Assembly: GCA_911728455.2 (NCBI GenBank)
Contig: OU452239.1
Coordinates: forward strand, 3,175,884 to 3,239,883
Reading direction: 5' to 3'
DNA from: Marthasterias glacialis
Taxonomy: Eukaryota > Echinodermata > Asteroidea > Forcipulatida > Asteriidae
Length of the DNA stretch: 64,000 nucleotides
Shown here in pieces: positions 21,491-33,100 of this stretch. Each line of letters begins with the position of its first letter. Within the stretch, counting starts at the first letter, position 1. Both the position numbers and the translations under genes were made by a program. The notes beneath the pieces were generated by a model. It worked only from the letters and a program-made list of their open reading frames with translations, did not search any database and was not told the origin of the DNA.

Positions 21491-24311
21491 GTTTACATTT
21501 GGTCATCAGGTCATCTGGATTAAGCTCAATCTGGACACTGATTCCGAAGCAGTTCTACAGTAATAGTTAACAAATGTCAGATATAAAGTACAGAAGGCTA
21601 TAACTTTCACTATGGCTGTTTAATTATTTAAATGTCAAAACTAAAATAAGAAACAAAAGATACAAAGCTAAAAAATATGTATTCTCTAAGTATAAATGTT
21701 TAAATACAGAGCTTGCCTTGAACCTGCATTGTTCATTTTATTGTTCTTTTTAAGTTTTAAATATGTACATTCGTTGACTTACTAATACTATACTACATAC
21801 ATGACATAGGGCCTACTGCCAATACATAGAGGTGCCCTTTAATATTAAAGGAAAAATTGCCTTGACTGCCCTTGCCCTTTCAAGAACGAAGCAATCAGGC
21901 CTGCTCTTTTTTTTTATTTAATATTACAACTAGGCCTACCTTTATCATTCTTAAGTTTCTTTTCTCCATCAAAAGTAAACACTGTTTCATAATCATGCAT
22001 AGTCATAATTATTAATAATTTTGGCCAGTACCAGTGTATAAATCAATATACATCAATAATATAGATGATACATCAATTGAAAAGCTAGGTTTACTAATAA
22101 ACTCACCGTACGTGTGTAGAGAGGATCAAGACTCTGGATGATTGAACCATAGAGCCTACCCTTGCTCTAGTTTAGTAATAGTATAGTGATTGAACAAACT
22201 TCAAACATGACATCGAGTTGTCTTCTTTCTTCACGGACTTTGCGAAAAAACAACTCTTGAGGGCGCTACTCTTGTTTCGATTACGAATAACCGTGCGGGT
22301 ATTCGAAATTTTCCCCAGGTCTCGCGGCAGCTACACTGCAGCGTGTAGTGTTGCGATCCGACCACTCTCCCCATCCCGCCACCACAACAATAAAAAATAA
22401 AATGACAAATATTAAAATAAAAGCAAAGAATTCTATAAAGTTCTACAATACTGCCTTGCTTTCGAATTCAGCACATAGCACAAAGAGGAACACTCCACTT
22501 TAATTATTAACTTATATAGTTCTTTTAATACTTAAAATTGGAGGCGGTCAGAAATCGATCAAACAGAGGCAACACATTAATGTTTCTCCAAAAGGCTCGG
22601 TGGGGCATAAATGTACACATTTTGCTTTTTAATCCACCAGTAAATCACTACGCATAACCCGTTTCCATGGCTCGTGTCCATGGCAACATTTTGCTCTTAG
22701 AATTAATCCACTGTCAGTGGTATTTTGCCCCGAGACGAAGCATGATCATCACAACGATCAAATAAATCACTTATTTAAGCCTCATGTTTAAAATTGAGCC
22801 TAACTCTTTGGTAGCTATCTTGTTTACAACCTTCGTCTAACTAGCTCAGAGCCACCATTGTCCAATAATTGTAACACTAATGTAATTGTTACAAAGCCCT
22901 AACCTGATCTGAACTCATCCTTATTATCTCATGGCACGTGGGAGTGCGGACCTCGGTCCGTTAGCCCCGCCTACAACACCTGTTTCACAAAGGAGGGCCT
23001 CTTGAGCCAATTCACCTCAATAGTGTCATTCAAAACTGATGAAGTTAACTCAACTTGGCGAAGGCCAACGTACTGTGTTTAGTAAGAAAATGCAATGATG
23101 TAGAAACTCTACCACATACACACAAAATGTACTTCGAACAAAATGTGGAAAAAATACAAATTAAACTGTGGGAACTCTAATGTAATGTTTTGGGGGTCAT
23201 GACCACAGACTATGCAATAACTAGAATTAGTGTTTCTGGTTTGTATTCAAAATAAGTTCAAAACTTGGATTATGTTTATAATATAATGAAGCTATTGGCG
23301 CAGTGGGGGCTGACACTCTTCACAATGCAAAACCTTATAGGATTCACATCAAACTAATGAAGGTAGCTTCGCGTTTTGATTGAATAGCTCACTGCCTGTT
23401 TTTAATTCAGTAAAGCAATTTGATATTTTCTTTTGTGAAATCTTAAGTCTTAAGACTTACCCAGATTGATGACCCCTCCTTGACTTCCATGCTATATCCT
23501 TTCATATTTTCGTCAAACAGATCATAAGACAAACCATATTAACACACTGACGGTGAAGCAGGTCTTGTCGCAGTTGCACTAATCACAACCCCGGGCAAGC
23601 AGGTCAGAGATCGGATGATTACAATCATCTCGGCTACTAGTCGCACTGATCGCTCTCCGGCTACCCTCTTTAGTAATGGCGTAGGCTAATTATTAGGAAA
23701 CACGTGAAATCGAATGATTGTTGTTCGCCTTGGATGTCACCCTACAAAATAATGGAACACAATTATGATGAAACGTGATTTACAACTGGTTTTGACATTA
23801 TTTTGTTTTAGCAACTTCACTTATCAGTATGAGTTTTTAGTTCAGTGTTAAAAATTGACTTCTTGTGAGTAGCCACCCATTTTTCTAAACTATCGTCCCC
23901 TAGTGTAGAAAAACAGAACACCAAAGAAGACTCAGTCCAGTCGTGGCTATTCTGACGAAATTTTGATCACATTTTGTCAATTTGTTTGGTAAACAGGCTG
24001 CAGTTTTACTAATAAATATATTGTACACTGGTCTTCGGCAGTGTGTTCTTGGTCCCCCTCCCAAACCCCACCCCACCCCCACCCACCCACCAAAAAAACA
24101 AAAAAAACAACAACAAACAAACAAACAAAAATTAAGAAATTGTCATTGGTCTTAATTGTCAGGCAAAATGAGGAATTTTGGACGACAAATCTCTTAGTCT
24201 TAGTCTTATCCTCCAAAAATGCCTCTTTTGAACAAGTTTGGCTCTGAAAAGAACCGGTTGTGAGAAAAACTCGTAAAATATGATGTAGTTTTGAAACAAT
24301 ATTCTTACCTT

Positions 24312-24425
24312 CACTGAAGTGTGGCACTTTTTACACGGATGGTAGACGTCAAGGGTACGATATTCTTGAATTCCGAAACATTTGGTACGACAACACCGCC
24401 TGCGTCCGGCACACACCGCTCCCAT
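24312..24425 (-). other. Possible first coding exon of an unrecognised transcript
   Basis: An ATG-initiated minus frame of 38 codons with six cysteines, including a CRRRCCRTKC-like start and HPCKKCH near the end. It runs into a consensus donor (GAAG then GTAAGAAT). I do not recognise the peptide and could not find a convincing downstream exon; a segment ending at 23461 (VKEGSSIW then GTAAGT) is the only candidate. It may equally be chance, or a non-coding upstream exon of SMG9. Confidence 0.2.
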
Positions 24426-24924
24426 TGAGTTTCAGCTGCAGAGTGTTAGTGAAGACAAGCCCGCGCACACGGGGAAAAACGGCTGCAAGTCGTGGTTGGG
24501 CAAATCTCGGAGTGATACGGTTTATTTGTACACGAACCATTGTAGTCCCAGGGTAACTTATCCATCCGCTTGTTGGAATTGTTCAGTTTTAGCGAATTCA
24601 ATATAAGTTTTGCAAATAAACCTTTATGAATTCATTTATTTTAAATAGTTTTACCAGAAAATTATTTTTAAACAAATATTTGTGATTATATTTTCTTATT
24701 TTTCACTAAAAGCGATGGTCTACATTTACTACGCAGGCAAAAGACGTCACCAAACTTAACAGTTTGATCAAACGTTGGTCAAAGGTATTGTAGAAGTATG
24801 GGTGTTTGAAACACTGATTGGATGGATCCATAGCTCATGAATAATCAAGCAGACGATAAGACTTGATTGCGCAACAGAACTGATTGACAGAACCATGTAT
24901 AATTATTACAGGCGTGCAGCGCTT

Positions 24925-24968
24925 ATGCCTGTGGTGGTGGTGGTGGTGGTGGCGGCGGTGGTGGTGGT
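24925..24968. repeat. (GGT)n microsatellite
   Basis: About 14 GGT/GGC triplets in a row, with no coding context. Confidence 0.9.
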
Positions 24969-25661
24969 GTCGGTGACCTGTATGTTACATGATTGTTGTA
25001 TGTATCCAATCACAGGCCTAGGCCAGCGCTATCCTGTTGGGTGTGACGTAACTTCACTGTAATCACGCCCACTTCACTCAAACTGGCTCCATCGATCACC
25101 AGAAGCCCATAGGAAATGTATTGAACTTTTTGTCTTTGATGATTTATGCAAGAACAACATACTTTCTGGACTTGTCTTTCACACGTGTCTTGCACGAACT
25201 CAAATCCTTATCAGAAATATCGGTTTCTTTCATAAGAAATGTCTTTGAACGAAGGAATTAGTGTTTTTCTGTAAAATAACACCGTATGCCTGGTTTGGAA
25301 CCAAAACTAATGTGGACTGAAATTCCGGTGCCCCGCCCCCCGGATCGAATTGCATGGATTGTATAGAAGTCTGCTCAAGACAGATCCACCCAGGAGTTGG
25401 CCTATACACATCACGAATCTACACCGCGGACAGAAGAATCATAGGTGTGGCTTTGCCATCTTCGGACTAACCAACACGTGCTGCCCTGTAACAGCGAACT
25501 TGTCAAGTGAGGTGATATGGTTGCAGGACAGCTATTGCTAACCACGACTACAAGAAATTTATTGTCATCATGAAGTCATTTGATCAGTTGAAGACCTATG
25601 CTGCCTGTTTCTCAGTGGAAGAATTGAGACCAAATAGTCCATAGTCTAGACTGGACAGGAC

Positions 25662-26082
25662 CAATAATAATAAATAATGATAACTGGATTTATTTAGCGC
25701 CAAATTGCCAAAGGATCCAAGGCGCTACTCGGTATCTTTTTCCTGCAAGGTATTCGGAGTTATGGTTTGAAGTATGGGACCTGTTCCTTTAGCACCATGT
25801 AACGGTTTACAAGGTGCTGTGGCGCAATCTGCTGCCGATCAAACCAGGAACACCGGAGTGAACCCCATCTCTTTTCGATAAGTGCACTGGGTTCTTTTAC
25901 GTGCATTACACAACACACGGGACCAACGGCTTTACGTCCCATCCTAAGGACGCAGCAGCAATAATGGTTAAGTGTCTTGCTTAAGGACGCAAGTGTCACG
26001 ACTGGGATTCGAACCCACACTCTGCTGATCAGAAACACCGGAGCTTGAGTCCGGTGTTCTTATCCGCTCGGCCACGACACGC
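25662..26082 (-). repeat. Complete tRNA-derived SINE
   Basis: Read on the minus strand, it begins with a tRNA-like head with A-box (GTGGCCGAGCGGATAAG) and B-box (GGTTCGAATCC). A conserved body follows with AAGCAAGACACTTAACC, GGATGGGACGTAAAGCC, GTAAAAGAACCCAGTGCAC and CTTGTAAACCGTTACATGGT. It ends in an AT-rich tail (TTATTATTATT). Diverged or truncated relatives lie at 10300-10470, 18430-18535, 28018-28097, 51955-52010 and 57700-57935. Pol III transcription is expected of such elements when active. Confidence 0.85.
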
Positions 26083-26614
26083 CACAACATTATGGCACTT
26101 GCAAAATGATGGCCACGGACCGCATGAGTGGGGGCAGAGGGGCAGACGATCTCATTATTTCCCTGGTACGAACTTTACAAAGTGGGCGGGGAACCCCCGG
26201 GCGTCCTCAAAATTATGAAGACTTTCTTAAAAAGAAGTGAACGCAAGCCAAAAGGAAATTTAGATTGCAGAGGTCACTAAAACTCGTAAACGCCGTGTCA
26301 CGCATAGGCTACATAGCTACACAATTTTTCAACGGGTGTGCTTTGACACGTATCGCTGGGGGAAATAAGAGTTGGACAACAAGCCGACCGAATTGTTGAC
26401 TATTATTGCTTTATAATAAAGCATAAGCACGGTCGCACAGTGTGTATTGTTAACCCGTTCGCATAATGTGTTCATTATTACACTGTTTAAAAGCTTTATA
26501 CCCTCCAAGGTCATGTCGTTCTATTATTGTGCAAAATCTTTTGAAACTCCAAAAACCAGCTTTCATAAGCGGCTTTGAGCACGCCACAGCAAGAAATAAC
26601 GCCAAATAACAGAA

Positions 26615-27091
26615 ATGGGTGAACCCGACCAGCCAGCTATTATGGTACCTGAGGCAGATATGAACTTGCCGAAAAATGGTGACACAAACACCATCACGCT
26701 AGAAGACACTGAGGGAACTACCAAGCCCAAGGTGACCTTCGCTAAAATGAACTATCCACACCGTCCAGACCGTCCAGAGTACGGCCGTTGGGGCGGACAA
26801 GAGAGGCCTGGTACTTCCATAGCCGTGGCGTTGGTGGTTGGGTTTATTGCGTTGCTTCTGGGGTTTATGGGACTTGCCAAGAACGGTAGCATTTACGTTG
26901 ATGTTACTAACGAAATAAAAGTTCCACAAACAGGTAAGTGTTGCTTTTGTATAAATTTAATTTAACTTTTCCGTTTTTACCTACACGTAAAATTATCTTT
27001 AACGACGACAACAACGACAACGACAACGACAACGACGACAACAACAACGACGACAACAACAACAACAGCAACAACAACAACAACCACAACC

Positions 27092-27146
<55 letters not shown>

Positions 27147-30100
27147 CCACCACCACAATAACAACAACAACAGCAACAACAACAACAACAACAGCAACAA
27201 CAACAGCAACACTCTGACGATTAAAGCCCCAGCTCAACATTGGTAAGAGGAAACACAAAAAAAAATGTTCACATAGGCCTATTTATATATACCTTCCATT
27301 GTATAATTCCATGGTATAAAGATAATGATGGTAGAAAACTTTTCTTTGAATATTTTTGCCTAAAGTGTTATCGTTTTTAATTAATAAATGAAATAAAATC
27401 CAAAACTAGTTTTCGTCTCAGTGAGATGCAAACTCTGCCTGCCTATAGGAATGCGTACAAAAATGCTGAATGCATTTTTACCGTTTTCTCGCAAATGAAA
27501 CAACGATATGAGCTGACATTTTCACAGGTTGGTTTTACTACAAGTATCTTGGTTTGTGCAAAGAATGGAAGCATTTACAGACAGTTTACCACCAGTGGTG
27601 AGATTGGGCTTTAACTGAGGTTTACAAAGCAACGTTCGAAGTGTGTTTTAGTTTAGACATGTCAAACTGTTCTATTAAGTATTATATTAAAGTAATTTGG
27701 TTTATCTCCTAGCTCCTACAGCGACTGAAACATCAGAAACTGACGACCGAATATGGACGTTTGCTATCGGAGACTACAATAATAGATTAGAATACGTGTA
27801 AGTTTTATTATTATTATTATATATTTCTGGTAATGAAACCAAGGATGCATTACACTCTAAAACTAAAGTTAGTCAAAACAGCTTTAATTAGTAATTTTAG
27901 ACCATTTTTGACTAATTTTAGTAAAAATGTGGTCTAAAATTACTAATTAACGCTGTTTTGACTAAGCTATTTTTTAGAGTGTGTAAGTGAACGTAATCAC
28001 TGTAGCTCTCAAGCCTGAGGGGATTTGAACCCACACTCTGCTGCCAAAAACACCAGAACTTGAGTCCGGTGATCTAGACCACTCGGCAACGACACTCCAC
28101 AAGAGTAAAATATAGTTACAATATTGTAGGTAATTTTTTTGCAATGTGGAGTAAAACTTAAAGGTGCTATGTCGTCGTGCGTCTAGTCTGAAAACAATGT
28201 CTATAATCAATCACCTTTGACCCACCAAACTTGCACGGTTGTCAACATTAATAAGCTACTCGCTGTCCTATTGGAAACATTTTTTGTTTCTTCAAATCAT
28301 TTTTTATTTTTATCAAATTTATGTTTTTTTACAGGGAACCTCAGAGTGGTCAGGTCAAAGGTTATAACATCGATGTCGTTAATGCAGGTTAGAGTTGTAT
28401 TATCTCATTCAAATCAGCCTTCACTTATGATCTAGGCACGTTGGGAAAGCTATCTGCGATATCTTTACCGTAAAGAACGATTGGTTGGGTGAGAATCAAG
28501 TCACTGATCAGACCAACAAAATGAGTAGAAGAGAATAATTATAAAATGCAGTTGGTTTTTGAATTAAGGGTTTGGGTGGTTCGGGATAAATAATAACAGT
28601 TATCGAGTAACCAAATCCAATGGTATAGTGGCTCCATCCAGGTTGAGGTCCACCATCTTGCTTTCCCGTTGAAATCAATCGGAACCAAACTGAGGTCATG
28701 TCCGAATTGGCGGCTGCAGCTGCCGCTGTGGCTTGATCATCACGTGAACACCACCCTTAGAAACAGCCGCAGCCGTAACCACAGCCGCCAATTCGTATCT
28801 ATTTTATAACACATCCAGCAGCACAATTAGCGCCAATAACAGGATGAATAGAAACGAGAAGAAAATAAAATGTTCGGTTTTAGATGTGGGAGGAAAACCC
28901 CGAATGGGGAAAACCTACGCAATCAGGTGCGGACTGAAAACCCAATCCACATGCCGGGGCTCCGGTCTGATGTGGGATTTCGAACCGGGGTCCACAGAGC
29001 TGAAAGGCAGGGGAAAAGAAACCACGGAACCATGGTCGTCTGTGGCTGAAGCGGGAAGGCAGTATGAAACTCTGATCATCATTGTTATCACATAAAGGGA
29101 ACATGACAAGGATAGCATGGTAACGTTATATCATTGACATTACAGTTTGCAAGATTGCTGAAAAGAACTGCCAACTTGAGTGGGATGACTACAGCCGATG
29201 CTGGGAGTCCACGGGAGATGATATGGAGAGGCAAGGAGGCGGTATAGGGCTCCTGGGTCGGTGGTACGACGCATGCACAGGTAGAGTTAACATGGTGGAT
29301 GAGTTGATAACGAATACTTATCGAAACGTCGAGTCTTCACACCAAATTTTCTTTTCAGTTTCATCACAACTGGATAGAGAGATATTTCATGTTACGGCAA
29401 ACCCCACTAGATTATTTTCTCCTCGATGATTGTCATTAGTGGAGAGAGTAATATCCGAAACCATAAAGCCTATACATGAATGTTGAGATGCAATAACATC
29501 CAAGAAGATTTTTTAGTTCATCTTTGGAGAAATAAGTTTTTCCCCTAATATCTCAGTCATCTGCAGTAAGACCCCAAGCGAAGGCAGTCATCGCTGAGTT
29601 CAAACAACGAGCACGTGGGTACGCGTCTTGCACAACTCAGCCAATTGACGTCTCCCTTGGCTCAATGAAGGTGCTGCTTGAGCTCGTGACGTCATCATGA
29701 AATGGGTCTCACTTTTGGTTTCCATCGTGCATACTAATAATCTAGTCATCAATACCTGTAATATTTCACATACTTTACCTCGCAGTCACTAACAACAATT
29801 AGAGGCACTTTTGATTGATTTTGTTTGCTTTTCACCATCTACTCAGGATGGCCAGTTACATATCGCCGGGCCCGAACATTCTCTTTCACCGATGCCCACA
29901 CTAAACAGCACCTTGCGGTCTTCATGGTGAAGACAGACACACCAGATAACGCCTTCAACTGGCGCAACCTCACGGGGAAGACCATCGGCTTTTTACGCTA
30001 TTACATTGAAGATGAAGACTGCATACAACGGCAGACTGAGATCGTGGTAAGTGATTTATTATTAATGTAAAACAAACTTATGACTCGAATTTGTCGACGT

Positions 30101-33100
30101 CACGTTTTGTTGGAATGTTTCAACGCCCGATTGCAGCGAAACTTGCGAAATAATCTGACTGTTATGAAAAGAATCACGTAAGGTGGTATCAGTTATAGAG
30201 CCATCTGGATTAAATTTCATAGAAATGGGAGATATTTGGACGGACCTTTTTCACAGTTCTCACCAGTAGTGCGCATGCTCAGAACTACGCGCGCAATACT
30301 GAGCATGTGCGCGCATGTTCAGAACTGTCACAAAGGCCCGTTGTGTCTGCTGCCGCCAGTGTCTCAAAAGTCTCCCAATGGGCAGAAAATGTGGCTTAGT
30401 AATGATGCTAAGCAGAATATTAAGGGGACCATTCAAGAGCATGATATTTTTGTATGGTTACCTACTACTGCTTTTTGTCTGTGCTTAGCGAACTAATGTA
30501 TTAAGCAGATGTATGAAATTAGGTCCAGCTCTAGCAGGCCGAGGGTAATGCATCTGTTTGATGTCGCTTCGCTGGTTCTAATTTCCTCTCGGTTTTGGGG
30601 CCTTTTCGAAATCACAGCTCCTACTTCGCGGGCTTTAGGCTCTTCCCTCCGGCGTGTTTAGTCTGGTTCCCAGACCAAAACATTCTCCGACTATTCTCTG
30701 TCGATTTTTGGGTCAGGCATCACCCAAATGTCACGTGACAAAAAAAGGAGGAATTAAATTCCTCCTTTTCCGAAAATATCCGAAATGCTCCGAACTCGTT
30801 GTCGTCAACATTCGGACATTGTCGTTGATGGTCGGACGTTTTCTTTTGTTGATAAAAATTCAAAAATTTTGCAGGCACATCCCATTATCGTTTTTCTTTT
30901 TTCCCCAACAAATACAACACTATATTTGAATATATTTGTAACATTTTTACAAACTGATTATCCCAGGCATTTTGAAAGTAAATAAAGCCCGTCATCATCA
31001 AATGACATCGTCTACAATTGGTGACAAGTAATGAATATTTATATATTGCGTCATAATCTATGTATAGCTTTGGATGATACCTGACCTTAGATTTTTAACA
31101 AGAGTCGTCAGGGAATCTTTGGTCAAGGAACCAGACTACGGCGTGTTATACTAGACCCTTATCGAAAGTGCGATGGTGCCTTAAAGCCTAAGCCGTAATC
31201 ATAACGGAGAGCTATTTTGACTTTCCATGGAGCGAAAGGTTTTACAAGCTCGCTAACTTCTTTAGCTTAAAGCCCCAGCTCAACATTGGTAATGTGTCTG
31301 TAAATGCTTCCACTCTTTGCATAAATCAATACATTTGTAATAATACCAACCTGTGAAAATATCAGCTCATTTCGCTCTTTCATTTTGCGAGCAAACGTTA
31401 AAAATCCATTCAGCATTATTTTTTGTACGCATTCCTGTAGGCAGAATTTTCGTCTCACTGAAACGAAAACTAATTTTGGATCTTGTTACATTTATTGTTT
31501 AAAAACGATAACACTTCAGGCAGAAATGTTTCAAGGAAAGTTTTCAACCATCATTATCTTTATACTATGTAAGGTAAATCTGTGAACATTTATGCTTTTC
31601 TTCTTACCAATGTTGAGCTGGGGCTTACGGTGAGTTGGTAATAATTGAACAATAGTAAATTTGGAGCTGACATAATTTTCTCTGACTCTACTTAACAGGG
31701 CAATGATCTGTCCGAAGGAAGAGTACTTCACTATTTATCCCAGCAAGATTTACTCTCCGCAGTGAACAATGGCGAGGTGGGTAATTTTTTGAATGTGGAC
31801 ATCTAGCCTAGAATCACAGACTAGGGGCCTACCTCTGCAACTTTTATCTGCAGAGGTAGCTCCCTAGTCTATGATTCAAGGCTGATTATCTTCATTTTAG
31901 ATTGCTAATGCACAAGTTGTCTTCATAGTGAAAAACCCTTTGGAGTTTATAAGCCTCGTACAATAAATACAAATTAACTTCAAACTGAAAAACATTTTAT
32001 TTTGGGGGCCTATTATTAGTTTGATTTCTTTTTTGGATGTATTAATATTTTTGTTAGTTTTTATTAAAAAAAAAATAATATTAGTACAAAGGAAAGAATC
32101 ATTGCCAATATGACATGTATAAGCCGCATGGATTCAATGACAGACACTATTGCAAAAATGTCAACTCCTCCACCTCATGAGGCCGTGTCAATGGTATGCT
32201 AAAATAAGTTACCAGTAGAAAATCACCCACACATTAAGCGATGTGTCATTGGGGTGCCATAGGCGCGGCGGCGTGTGCGTAAAGCGCTTGCCTCTCACCA
32301 ATGTGTCCCTGGTTGATTCTAGGCTAGGGCCATATGTGAGTAGAGTTATGCGTTGGTTCTCTCCTGTGCCACGAGGGTTTTTCTCCAGGCCATCCGGTTG
32401 TCTTCTCTCCGGAAAGACCAAACACTTTCGATCTCAGGCTGTGCGCCGTGGTGTCATGGGTGGATGTGCTGGCTGCCGAAGGCGCCCTTGAATGCCTGCA
32501 GCTCGAACACGTCCTTCGCAATTCAGCTTTTCAGATGAGATGCCCAGTAAGGGTGATTAGCCTCCCAATTTACTATTATATTATTATTATATTTTACAGG
32601 TGGACGCTGTTTTTATCAGTGAATTCCTGGGTGTAAAAAGTCACCTACAGCTAGCATCCGAACGCATCGACATGTGCGCCTTGCAGGGTGATAGTATGAT
32701 GATGCGGAAGGACAGTACGTTGGCGACATGGTGGAATCCCGCCCTCGCCGCCCTGATCAAATCACCCGAGTATCAACAAATATGTAAGGGACTGGAAGAC
32801 GAGTCTATTCATGGTAGGTTTTTCTCGGTGACTGTATTTATTCAGTTGATCTCATTGCTTTCAGCATGGATGAAGTAATACAGGTTTCTAATTCTCTAAA
32901 ACTATAATTTGTTGCAGTATTCATGTTTGTCTTCTTGCACACAAACAATTGTCATGGCTAATAGTTGAGGATCATAAACGATCGATAGATTTTGCCATTT
33001 TTATTATTAAGCATTCGACTGAACACGATTTCCTTAGGCTTAAGTAGAAATAAAGACTGTACAAATTTTTTTTTTAAATGTTTTTAAAATGTACCTTTAT

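Larger units (their letters stand above)
21491..25661. other. Divergent intergenic region between SMG9 and the SBP-like gene
   Basis: No complete gene is supported. The SMG9 5' UTR and promoter are expected in the first few hundred bases, but no core promoter motif stands out. A repeat copy (GAGGTGCCCTTT motif) lies at 21825-21905, a C/A-rich low-complexity tract at 24050-24130 and a (GGT)n/(GGC)n microsatellite at 24925-24968. Two minus-strand segments ending in strong donor sites (24425-24312 and 23505-23461) could be exons of an unrecognised transcript. Confidence 0.5.

Noticed and set aside
25985..26082. tRNA gene on the minus strand
   Set aside because: A- and B-box are present, but the sequence continues into a SINE body and is repeated elsewhere, so it is a SINE head.
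26907..27258. Long poly-Leu, poly-Val and poly-Asn open frames on both strands
   Set aside because: They arise solely from the (AAC)n microsatellite in intron 1 of the SBP-like gene.
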